Origin: SOKG01 sp964502665
GTDB taxonomy: Bacteria > Chloroflexota > Dehalococcoidia > SZUA-161
Reading direction: 5' to 3'
DNA: 7,681 nt
Assembly: GCA_964502665.1 (NCBI GenBank)
Contig: CAZCXP010000121.1
Coordinates: 1 to 7,681 of the forward strand
Part shown: positions 1 through 5,321 of the stretch, in pieces
How the letters are laid out: each line of letters starts with the position of its first letter
How positions within the stretch are numbered: the stretch's first letter is position 1
The notes under the pieces: model-generated
The model's database searches: none
Told to the model about the DNA's origin: nothing
What the model saw: only the letters and a program-made list of their open reading frames with translations
Position numbers and translations under genes: made by a program

Positions 1-57
1 GTATCGGGTGCACCCCATTCCGATGTTGGCAACCTTGTCTTTTATTCCCTCTGGCAC
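1..57 (-). CDS. Thiolase (acetyl-CoA acetyltransferase / SCP-x-like), N-terminal fragment cut by window edge
   Basis: A GTG at 55-57 opens a frame that stays open to base 1 and reads MPEGIKDKVANIGMGCTRY. This resembles the N-terminus of SCP-x-type thiolases and acetyl-CoA acetyltransferases, where a short polar lead is followed by a 'KVAIxGxGxT' first beta strand. A perfect AAGGAGG Shine-Dalgarno at 63-69 sits 5 nt before the GTG, which strongly supports a real start. These enzymes condense or cleave beta-ketoacyl-CoA in the cytoplasm, and the SCP-x-like subgroup often works with DUF35 Zn-ribbon/OB-fold partners. The gene directly upstream on the same strand is an HMG-CoA-synthase-like/DUF35 fusion, which supports the assignment. 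Only 19 codons are visible, so no catalytic residue can be checked and the subfamily is uncertain. Confidence 0.72.
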   Translation of the reverse strand, partial: MPEGIKDKVANIGMGCTRY

Positions 58-62
58 TTCTG

Positions 63-69
63 CCTCCTT
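63..69 (-). promoter_or_regulatory. Shine-Dalgarno of the partial thiolase gene
   Basis: The minus strand reads AAGGAGG, a full anti-SD match, 5 nt upstream of the GTG at 55-57. It decides the start of a gene of which only 57 bp are in the window. Confidence 0.75.
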
Positions 70-98
70 CTCTCAAGTTGTCCCGAACCTCACCCTTT

Positions 99-157
99 GT
101 AGCGTCCCGATTCCTATCGGGACGAATAATTCGCTGCCACAGGAGTGGCAACGCTAC
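99..157. repeat. Structured palindromic element (possible three-way junction)
   Basis: The element is bounded by a 6-bp inverted repeat, GTAGCG at 99-104 and CGCTAC at 152-157. Inside are two hairpins. One pairs CGTCCCGAT (103-111) with ATCGGGACG (116-124), a perfect 9-bp stem with a TCCT loop. The other pairs TGCCAC (135-140) with GTGGCA (145-150), a 6-bp stem with an AGGA loop. The outer stem overlaps the first hairpin by 2 nt. The layout suggests a mobile palindromic repeat or a folded RNA in the leader of the thiolase gene. Its family is not identified. Confidence 0.6.
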
Positions 158-184
158 CTCTCACAAAAATCTCCGCCCCAACTC

Positions 185-205
185 CCTCTCCCTCGAAGGG
201 AGAGG
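185..205. repeat. Short GC-rich palindrome
   Basis: CCTCTCCCT (185-193) pairs perfectly with AGGGAGAGG (197-205) around a CGA loop. It has the character of the dispersed pyrimidine/purine hairpins seen in intergenic DNA of many uncultured bacteria. No T tract follows on either strand, so it is not a canonical terminator. Confidence 0.6.
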
Positions 206-210
206 TTAGA

Positions 211-239
211 GCCTGTCCTGAGTTCGTCGAAGGATGAGG
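211..239. repeat. Probable dispersed repeat with a TCCT...AGGA imperfect palindrome
   Basis: TCCTGAGTTCGTCGAAGGA (216-234) is an imperfect palindrome with TCCT/AGGA ends. It resembles a motif family (tcctgag...tcgaagga) that recurs in many bacterial draft genomes. That resemblance is from memory and only one copy is in the window. It sits between the palindrome at 185-205 and the sequence GAGGGTGAAATC, as if inserted into an older repeat. Confidence 0.4.
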
Positions 240-253
240 GTGAAATCGAATTC

Positions 254-288
254 CCCCTCCCCTTAGTCCCCTCCCGCCAGGGGAGGGG
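254..288. repeat. Palindromic repeat with GCCAG loop, just 3' of the DUF35-fusion stop
   Basis: CCCCTCCC (268-275) pairs with GGGAGGGG (281-288) around a GCCAG loop. A second CCCCTCCCC at 254-262 can pair instead with GGGGAGGGG (280-288), so two mutually exclusive hairpins exist. On the minus strand it begins 5 nt after the stop codon at 294-296, where it could protect the mRNA 3' end or slow transcription. No T run follows, so an intrinsic terminator is not supported. A core of 19 bp (269-287) recurs in the opposite orientation at 7655-7677. Confidence 0.6.
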
Positions 289-293
289 AATTG

Positions 294-1736
294 CTATGCT
301 CTCTCCGGCATCGCTTTCCAGAAGTAGCCGTGAATGCCTCTGACCTCATCCACGTATTTTCTGCGAAAGCTCATCTCTACCGGCATATCCACTTTAAGTG
401 ATTCCGGTTCGCAGTCGGTAAGATTAAAACCGAACCTCCCTCCGCCTTCAAAGTCTATCACCCCATACATCTCCGGGGGGCTGGCGCTGAAGGCCAGGCT
501 GTCCATCGTATAGCTGAAAAGTTTGCACTTCTTGTCGGAGAAGCGATACTCCTCCATTTCGTCGATGGCTCCGCAGCTGGGATTCACACACACCCGCTGG
601 TAGGGATACTGCGGGGTGCCGCAGCGCTTGCACTTTGCCCCAATAAGACCCAGGATCGTCTTTCTGTCCCTCCACATCAGCGATACCATAGATGCACCGA
701 CCTCTCCACGGACCCCCATCTCCATAGGTATTACATTGTGGAAGGACGAATACCTCTCGTAGCTGGTCAGCTCTTTCCTCGAAGCCAGGTGCTTCTTAAT
801 CCCCCTTCTACCCCTGACCTTCTCGATTTGCTCCGTCACCTGGAAGAACAAGGCGTCACTTCCGTTGCCGTAGCTGGCGACGAGGATCTTATCTCCTGGC
901 TTAGCGTCTTCCAGGGCGGCGACCAGCATCATCAGGGAATGAGGAGTGCCGGTGTCGCCTACAGAGGTCAGCATCTCCTGCTGAATCTGAGCAGGATCGA
1001 GTTGCAGTCTTCTCGCTATCGCGCCGTGCTCTCTGAGGTAGATGCAGGGATAGATAACCTTGGCGAAGTCCTTGATCTCCAGCCCGTATTTCTTCAGCAG
1101 CCCTGAAATAGCCTCGGGGATGAACTTGGTATAGGCCTCGTCTCTGATCCACCTGTCTTCCCACATGCGGTTGTACCTATCCCCATCCGCCCTCCACTGG
1201 TCCATGAAATCGTAGGAAAGGGAGTAGAAGCCCTCCAGGCTGGCGATAACATCGCCGGCCCCCAGGAGCAGGGCGGCAGCACCCTCTCCAAAGATCACCT
1301 CTTGAGGGCTGCCAGCCTTCCCCAGACGGCAATCGGAGGCACACACCATGACATTGCTATCTGAGACTGCCTTTACCGCGTCACAGGCAGCGAGCAAGGC
1401 ACCGGTTCCTGCCTTGATAGAATCGCTGAAGTCACATGTTCGAATATCGGGGCGCAGGTCGAGGGCAGTGGCGATTATTCCTGCGTTTTGTCTTTCCCTG
1501 TAGGGTGGAGTAGTGGTGGCGAAGTACAGGCCGTCGATCTTCTCCCTCTCAAGCCCGTCGAGACAGTCTATGGCAGCGGCCACCGCCATAGTGAGGCTGT
1601 CCTCATCATAATTGGCTACCGCCTTCTCTCCGGGCAAAGAGGCTGCCGAGGTTGACCATCCTGTGGCGGAAGAGATGGTCTTGCGGTCTATCCTCTGTAG
1701 TGGGACGTAGGCGCCATACGATGTTATCCCTGCCAT
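294..1736 (-). CDS. HMG-CoA-synthase-like thiolase-fold protein fused to DUF35 Zn-ribbon/OB-fold domain
   Basis: This 480-aa cytoplasmic protein has two parts. Residues 1-300 resemble the archaeal-type HMG-CoA synthase/KAS III fold (MAGITSYGAYVP start, IKAGTGALLAA at 107-117, FGEGAAALLLG at 149-159, YGNGSDALFF at 289-298). Residues 360-475 are a DUF35 domain, with a Zn ribbon at C369, C372, C383 and C388 followed by an OB fold. The ATG at 1734-1736 is fixed by a strong AAGGAGG and a promoter just upstream. In HMG-CoA synthases the Cys lies just before 'KAGT'; here that position is Ile107, preceded by Ser106. The usual Glu (in 'ATESS'-like motifs) appears replaced within ATTTPPY (73-79), and the usual His after 'VI[FY]' by Pro230. 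Classical HMG-CoA synthesis is therefore doubtful. A non-decarboxylating condensation role or a retro-aldol role like Ltp2/ChsH2 is possible. The fold and fusion are confident; the reaction is not. Confidence 0.88.
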   Translation of the reverse strand: MAGITSYGAYVPLQRIDRKTISSATGWSTSAASLPGEKAVANYDEDSLTMAVAAAIDCLDGLEREKIDGLYFATTTPPYRERQNAGIIATALDLRPDIRTCDFSDSIKAGTGALLAACDAVKAVSDSNVMVCASDCRLGKAGSPQEVIFGEGAAALLLGAGDVIASLEGFYSLSYDFMDQWRADGDRYNRMWEDRWIRDEAYTKFIPEAISGLLKKYGLEIKDFAKVIYPCIYLREHGAIARRLQLDPAQIQQEMLTSVGDTGTPHSLMMLVAALEDAKPGDKILVASYGNGSDALFFQVTEQIEKVRGRRGIKKHLASRKELTSYERYSSFHNVIPMEMGVRGEVGASMVSLMWRDRKTILGLIGAKCKRCGTPQYPYQRVCVNPSCGAIDEMEEYRFSDKKCKLFSYTMDSLAFSASPPEMYGVIDFEGGGRFGFNLTDCEPESLKVDMPVEMSFRRKYVDEVRGIHGYFWKAMPERA

Positions 1737-1740
1737 TTGC

Positions 1741-1748
1741 CCTCCTTT
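1741..1748 (-). promoter_or_regulatory. Shine-Dalgarno of the DUF35-fusion gene
   Basis: The minus strand reads AAAGGAGG 4 nt before the ATG at 1734-1736. It confirms the start and rules out a longer N-terminus. Confidence 0.75.
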
Positions 1749-1759
1749 CGTCGCCCAGA

Positions 1760-1788
1760 ATTATAACATCCAGACTGCATGCTCGCAA
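1760..1788 (-). promoter_or_regulatory. Sigma-70-type promoter with extended -10 for the DUF35-fusion gene
   Basis: On the minus strand a perfect TATAAT (1760-1765) is preceded by TGT, giving the extended -10 form TGnTATAAT. Exactly 17 nt upstream is TTGCGA (1783-1788), a 4/6 match to TTGACA. The predicted start of transcription is near 1753, leaving a leader of about 17 nt that contains the Shine-Dalgarno. The -35 hexamer lies inside the repeat fragment at 1781-1793. Confidence 0.65.
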
Positions 1789-1793
1789 TGACA
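1781..1793 (-). repeat. Fragment of a common dispersed repeat (TGTCATTGCGAGC)
   Basis: The minus strand reads TGTCATTGCGAGC, matching the end of a motif that recurs in intergenic DNA of many draft bacterial genomes (recalled as 'gtcattgcgagc...'). Only 13 bp match, so this is suggestive. It supplies the -35 hexamer of the promoter at 1760-1788. Confidence 0.4.
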
Positions 1794-1794
1794 G

Positions 1795-1828
1795 CCCGTA
1801 GGGTGGGTGGAACGAAGAGAAACCCACC
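1795..1828 (+). repeat. 34-bp direct repeat, copy 1 (abuts assembly gap)
   Basis: The unit starts CCCGTAGGGTGGGT and ends AAACCCACC, with GGTGGGT/ACCCACC arms able to form a 7-bp stem around a 13-nt loop. It is identical to 1929-1962 and 2117-2150. It ends exactly at the first N, as expected when an assembler stops at a repeat. The arms resemble the widespread 'GTAGGGTGGG...CCCACC' intergenic repeats. Confidence 0.8.
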
Positions 1829-1928
1829 NNNNNNNNNNNNNNNNNNNNNNNNNNNNNNNNNNNNNNNNNNNNNNNNNNNNNNNNNNNNNNNNNNNNNNNN
1901 NNNNNNNNNNNNNNNNNNNNNNNNNNNN
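1829..1928. other. Assembly gap, 100 N
   Basis: Exactly 100 N, most likely a scaffolding placeholder of unknown true length. The flanks are identical 34-bp repeats that begin and end precisely at the gap. The gap was therefore probably caused by this repeat, and the missing sequence may hold more copies, or the two flanking copies may be one. Confidence 0.95.
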
Positions 1929-1962
1929 CCCGTAGGGTGGGTGGAACGAAGAGAAACCCACC
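1929..1962 (+). repeat. 34-bp direct repeat, copy 2 (abuts assembly gap)
   Basis: Identical over 34 bp to 1795-1828 and 2117-2150, starting at the first base after the N run. It could be the same physical copy as 1795-1828 if the contigs really overlap. Confidence 0.8.
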
Positions 1963-1967
1963 AACCA

Positions 1968-2049
1968 GCGATCAGCTGTCAGTATTCAGTCTTGGCCGAA
2001 AGAATACTAGCGACATTCATCGGGACACTGCGAACTGATAGCTGATAGC
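1968..2049. repeat. Nested inverted-repeat element between the 34-bp repeats
   Basis: GCGATCAGCTGTCAGT (1968-1983) is the reverse complement, with 2 mismatches in 16, of ACTGATAGCTGATAGC (2034-2049). Inside, AGTATTC (1981-1987) pairs perfectly with GAATACT (2002-2008). The result is a long imperfect outer stem with an inner hairpin. It carries no ORF and could be a non-autonomous MITE-like element or a structured RNA. Neither is proven. Confidence 0.45.
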
Positions 2050-2063
2050 CGACGGCTCTGGAA

Positions 2064-2095
2064 GGTGGGTTCCGCTGGCACTTCACCCACCCTAC
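2064..2095 (-). repeat. Diverged, inverted relative of the 34-bp repeat
   Basis: Read on the minus strand it begins GTAGGGTGGGT and ends GAACCCACC, sharing both arms with the three direct copies while the loop between them differs. Conserved arms with a changed loop indicate that the stem is the constrained part of this family. Confidence 0.65.
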
Positions 2096-2116
2096 CTCTG
2101 GCTGGAGGGCGTAAGA

Positions 2117-2150
2117 CCCGTAGGGTGGGTGGAACGAAGAGAAACCCACC
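2117..2150 (+). repeat. 34-bp direct repeat, copy 3
   Basis: Identical to the copies at 1795-1828 and 1929-1962. The 154 bp separating it from copy 2 are too long and too structured to be a CRISPR spacer. This copy is not affected by the gap, so at least two real copies exist. Confidence 0.8.
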
Positions 2151-2256
2151 GTATATTGGTCGGGATAGAAAGATATGCAGGTTACGCGCAGATTGACGGC
2201 GTTGCTATTCCTTGACCTGGCGATCAGCGCGTTTCCGGGGGCGGGTCAGAGCGCTA
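2151..2256. other. Non-coding remainder of the repeat-rich intergenic stretch
   Basis: No ORF, tRNA-like fold or clear promoter is visible. It lies just 3' of the small membrane-protein gene. A weak 5-bp AGCGC/GCGCT pairing (2226-2230 with 2251-2255) is the only structure, without a T tract, so no terminator is called. Confidence 0.4.
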
Positions 2257-2445
2257 TCATTTTATTACGAGAAAATAGACCACTGCGGCCACGGCGGCGA
2301 TCAGGCCCAGAAACATAGCCACGTTGACCAGCAAGCCAAATGCTAGCATCTTCACAGGCGTGAGTATGACCCACAGCACTAGCTTTATGGCAAACGCCGC
2401 TATCTCAAACGGGAGGCGCAGGATCCAAAGCAGTCCCTTTAACAT
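2257..2445 (-). CDS. Small two-helix integral membrane protein, unknown function
   Basis: A 62-aa protein that is almost wholly hydrophobic. One stretch at about residues 12-30 (FEIAAFAIKLVLWVIL region) and another at about 36-59 (FGLLVNVAMFLGLIAAVAAVVYFLV) are predicted membrane helices, separated by a short TPVKM turn. Lys3, Arg10, Lys21 and Lys32 are the main charges, and a Lys ends the protein. It has no cysteines or recognisable motif, and I do not recognise the family. The ATG is preceded by TGAGGAG (2454-2460) at 8 nt, so translation is credible. It starts 32 bp after the stop of the alpha/beta hydrolase on the same strand, consistent with one transcript. It could be a membrane stress or anchor peptide, but nothing in the sequence says which. 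Confidence 0.68.
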   Translation of the reverse strand: MLKGLLWILRLPFEIAAFAIKLVLWVILTPVKMLAFGLLVNVAMFLGLIAAVAAVVYFLVIK

Positions 2446-2453
2446 CGCTTCAA

Positions 2454-2460
2454 CTCCTCA
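2454..2460 (-). promoter_or_regulatory. Shine-Dalgarno of the small membrane-protein gene
   Basis: TGAGGAG on the minus strand, 8 nt before the ATG at 2443-2445. It is the main support that this short ORF is a gene. Confidence 0.6.
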
Positions 2461-2477
2461 CTCTTGGCACAGATAGG

Positions 2478-3263
2478 TTACTCCAGGCCGAATACGAACT
2501 CTTTGACGGCGGAGAAGTATTCCTCGATGCCCAGCAGCAATATGTCGTTGTGACCGGCTCCGGGGATGGTCAGCAGCCTTTTGTCCTTCGAACCTACGTT
2601 CTGGTAGAAGACCTCCGCCTGCTCATGGGGTATGATCTCGTCGTATTCCCCGTGAATCAATAGGATGGGCAGGGTGATCGAGCCAATCTTTTCCAGGTTT
2701 GCCTTCTCAAACTCATCCAGCCCGGGGAATTGGAAGGCGTAGCTCAGGTAACTTATCAGCCGCCCGGCACTGGCAAAGCCGCTTTCCAGGATCAGTCCCT
2801 TCATCTCCTGGGGATAGCTCGATGCTAATTCCACGGCGGACAGGCTTCCCAGGGACCTGCCCATGATGAACAGAGGGCCGCTGTAGCCACCCGACCGCAG
2901 GGTGTCGCGAAAGTACTTGAATATGATGTGGGCATCGGCTACCGTGTTGGAGAAGGAGGGCATGCCGCCGCTTTGACCGTAGCCGCGGTAATCTGCTACG
3001 AACAGGTTGATGCCCTGCCTGTTGTAGAGGGGAGCAATCCCGTCATAGTCGTAGACCACCTCTCCGTTGCCGTGGAAGAACAGGATGGAGGGTGCGCTTT
3101 CGCTCGAGGGATGGAAGCGGCAGGATATGGATATTCCGTCTTCCACAGGTACCAGATGGTCGGTAGCGCCGGGTGGGGGCGGTGTCCAGTCTGGCCTGGG
3201 ATAGAAGACAAACCCCAGTATGTGTGGTTGATCCAGTGGGGAGTAATCGATTTGCTGAGACAT
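2478..3263 (-). CDS. Alpha/beta hydrolase (BEM46/ABHD13-like serine hydrolase)
   Basis: A 261-aa single-domain alpha/beta hydrolase, probably cytoplasmic as no signal peptide is seen. Visible elements are the oxyanion-hole motif FFHGNGE (62-68), DYRGYGQSGG (91-100), the nucleophile elbow GRSLG with Ser127 (125-129), an acid in HGEYD (Asp208) and the catalytic His238 in GAGHND. The order and spacing fit the COG1073 group, which hydrolyses unidentified small esters or acyl groups. I place the start at the ATG of MSQQIDYS. A GTG at 3309-3311 would add 16 residues; neither start has a strong Shine-Dalgarno. The gene begins 99 bp after the kinase stop and is followed at 32 bp by a small membrane-protein gene. 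The substrate cannot be deduced, and a thioesterase role in acyl-CoA metabolism would be speculation. Confidence 0.85.
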   Translation of the reverse strand: MSQQIDYSPLDQPHILGFVFYPRPDWTPPPPGATDHLVPVEDGISISCRFHPSSESAPSILFFHGNGEVVYDYDGIAPLYNRQGINLFVADYRGYGQSGGMPSFSNTVADAHIIFKYFRDTLRSGGYSGPLFIMGRSLGSLSAVELASSYPQEMKGLILESGFASAGRLISYLSYAFQFPGLDEFEKANLEKIGSITLPILLIHGEYDEIIPHEQAEVFYQNVGSKDKRLLTIPGAGHNDILLLGIEEYFSAVKEFVFGLE

Positions 3264-3362
3264 GGGCCGCGAGCCTATTTTAGCACTGATTTTGCCCGCG
3301 TCAACGAACACGCAGACCTAATGAAGCCGGAATGCTGTTCCTTTGACTGCATCGATTTTGGA

Positions 3363-5321
3363 TTACGCGCCCTGGCTCTGGATTGAGCCATTCTGCTCAG
3401 CAGTGAGCTGATCTTCGGAGACGATGGGTATCTCTACTGTGAAGGTTGCTCCTTCGCCAGGCTTGCTCTCGACATGTAGACTGCCACCGTGCTCCTGGAG
3501 GATACTGAAGCAAATGCTGAGACCGAGCCCTGTTCCCTTCCCCGCATCTTTGGTGGTGAAGAATGGGTCAAATACTCTCTTCAGGTTCTCTTCCGAGATG
3601 CCCGGGCCGTCGTCAGTAAAAGCTACCCTGATCGTTTCGCCCAGGCTCTGTGCCTTGACAAGGAGCCTACCCCTGCCGTGGGCTTCCGTCATGGCCTGCT
3701 CGGCATTGTTGATGATGTTCACGAAGACCTGCTGCATCTGGTGGAAGTCAGCCATAGTCCTGGGGAGACTGGTATCGAATTCCTTCACTACCTCTATGTT
3801 GTTGATCCTCATCAGGTAGGCGTGGAGCTCCAGGCTTCTCTCAAGGACCTCGTTGATTGGGATGAGCGCTTTCTCAGGCTTATGCCTGCGGGCAAAAGAA
3901 AGCAGGTTACTGGTGATTTTGGTGGCGCGTTGTATCTCCTTGTAGATAGTTTCTACATCGCTCTTTACGGTTTCATCCAGGTCATCTCTCTCTGTGAGAA
4001 GCTGGGCGAACGCCTGGACTGCGGAGAGGGGGTTGTTCAACTCGTGGGCAACGCCTGCTGCCATCTGACCGACTGTTGCTAAGCGTCCTGCAAGTTGAAG
4101 CTGCTCCTCCATCCTCTCTTTCTCCTCTTGCGCCCTCTTGCGCTCAGTGATGTCTGCAATTATTCCTATCGAGCCAGTCACTTTTCCATCCGGTCCTTTG
4201 AGCACGCTCAAAGAGAGGTCGACGTCGATGATTTCTTGATTCTTCTTGATCATTCTGGTCTCCAGGTGATGCTGCATCCCCTTTTGTCTGATATTCTGTG
4301 ATCTTATCGTTCGCCACTCCGCGTCTGGGTAGAGAGAGCTGACGGGTTTCATATACAGGTCGTGCTTATCCATTCCCAGAAGAACCTCGGCGAACTTGTT
4401 CCAGGAAACTATGTTCTCGTGCTCATTGGTTACAGTTATGGCGACAGATGAATTGTCAAAAATGGTTCTGTAGTTTTCTTCGGCCAACTGGAGCTGTTCC
4501 TGCGCCCTCCTGCGCGCGGTAATGTCTGCAATTATTCCTATGGAACCGGTCACTTTTCCATCCGGTCCTTTGAGCACGCTCAGGGAGAGGTCGACGTCAA
4601 TGATTTCTTGATTCTTTCTGGTGATCTTGGTCTCCAGGTGATGCTGCATGCCCTTTTGTCTGACATTCTGTGATCTTATTTTTCGCCACTCCGCCTCGGG
4701 GTAGAGAGAGCTGACGGGTTTCATATAGAGGTCGTCCCTACCCATTCTCAGAAGAGCCTCGGCGAACTTGTTCCAGGAGACTATGTTCTCGTTCTCATCA
4801 GCTAGAGTTATGGCGATAGATGAATTCTCGAAAATGGTTTCGTAGTTCCCGTCGGCCAACTGGAGCTGTTCCTGCGCCCTCCTGCGCTCAGTGATGTCTG
4901 CAATAATTCCTATCGAACCGGTCACTTTTCCGTCCGGCCCTTTGAGCACGCTCAGGGAGAGGTCGACGTCGATGATTTCTTGATTCTTTCTGATGATTCT
5001 GGTCTCCAGGTGATGCTGTATGCCCTTTTGTCTGACATTCTGTGATCTTATTTTTCGCCACTCTGCCTCTGGGTAAAGAGAGCTGACGGGTTTCATACAG
5101 AGGTCGTTCTTACCCATCCCCAGGAGAACCTCGGCGAACCTGTTCCAGTAGACTATGTTCTCATTCTCATCGGTTACAGTTATAGCGACAGATGAATTGT
5201 CAAAAATGGTTCTGTAGTTCGCCTCAGCCAACTGGAACTGTTCTTGCGTTCTCTTGCGTTCAGTGATGTTCCTGGGCGTCGGGACGGGCCTATCCCGCAT
5301 TGACTTGCTCATTCTCAACAT
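3363..5321 (-). CDS. Soluble sensor histidine kinase with three tandem near-identical PAS domains
   Basis: A 652-aa two-component kinase with no membrane segment, so a cytoplasmic sensor. Three PAS+PAC units, each exactly 124 residues, span 26-149, 150-273 and 274-397. A short helix (398-415) leads to HisKA with phospho-acceptor His426 in GVAHELNNP. The HATPase domain shows the N box NIINNAEQ (535-542), the G1 box DDGPGIS (570-576), the F box FDPFF (584-588) and the G2 box GKGTGLGLS (594-602). All catalytic boxes are intact. The ligand is unknown: no heme or flavin signature is obvious. Residues 18-25 (NITERKRT) are the tail of a PAC motif without its PAS, suggesting an earlier longer array. 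AGGAG at 5328-5332 fixes the start. No response regulator is in view, so it is an orphan kinase here. The hydrolase gene follows at 99 bp. Confidence 0.93.
   Translation of the reverse strand: MLRMSKSMRDRPVPTPRNITERKRTQEQFQLAEANYRTIFDNSSVAITVTDENENIVYWNRFAEVLLGMGKNDLCMKPVSSLYPEAEWRKIRSQNVRQKGIQHHLETRIIRKNQEIIDVDLSLSVLKGPDGKVTGSIGIIADITERRRAQEQLQLADGNYETIFENSSIAITLADENENIVSWNKFAEALLRMGRDDLYMKPVSSLYPEAEWRKIRSQNVRQKGMQHHLETKITRKNQEIIDVDLSLSVLKGPDGKVTGSIGIIADITARRRAQEQLQLAEENYRTIFDNSSVAITVTNEHENIVSWNKFAEVLLGMDKHDLYMKPVSSLYPDAEWRTIRSQNIRQKGMQHHLETRMIKKNQEIIDVDLSLSVLKGPDGKVTGSIGIIADITERKRAQEEKERMEEQLQLAGRLATVGQMAAGVAHELNNPLSAVQAFAQLLTERDDLDETVKSDVETIYKEIQRATKITSNLLSFARRHKPEKALIPINEVLERSLELHAYLMRINNIEVVKEFDTSLPRTMADFHQMQQVFVNIINNAEQAMTEAHGRGRLLVKAQSLGETIRVAFTDDGPGISEENLKRVFDPFFTTKDAGKGTGLGLSICFSILQEHGGSLHVESKPGEGATFTVEIPIVSEDQLTAEQNGSIQSQGA
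4131..5246 (-). repeat. Three tandem 372-bp repeats encoding the PAS domains
   Basis: Units lie at 4875-5246, 4503-4874 and 4131-4502, in register and without spacers. At protein level units 1 and 2 differ at 19 of 124 positions by my count, and units 1 and 3 at about 16. A 60-bp sample from units 2 and 3 differs at 6 positions. Substitutions cluster in the first 50 residues of each unit, while the stretch from MKPVSSLYP onward is nearly constant. This indicates recent duplication or gene conversion within the gene. Confidence 0.9.

Noticed and set aside
254..288. Intrinsic terminator after the DUF35-fusion gene
   Set aside because: Strong hairpin but no T tract on the minus strand, and the same hairpin occurs upstream of another gene at 7655-7677.
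8..343. A 111-codon plus-strand frame
   Set aside because: Its translation is the palindromic repeats plus the antisense of the thiolase start and fusion C-terminus; low complexity and no Shine-Dalgarno.
1779..2045. A frame reading through the N gap
   Set aside because: It consists of repeat sequence and N; no real codons support it.
1795..2150. CRISPR array
   Set aside because: Repeat length would fit, but the only complete spacer is 154 bp and contains structured repeats, and no cas gene is present.
3264..3311. GTG start for the alpha/beta hydrolase
   Set aside because: Only a weak AGGT precedes it and the added residues lack family character; kept as an alternative, not excluded.
3489..4082. 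A 197-codon plus-strand frame
   Set aside because: Antisense of the histidine kinase catalytic domain, whose conserved boxes are all intact on the other strand.
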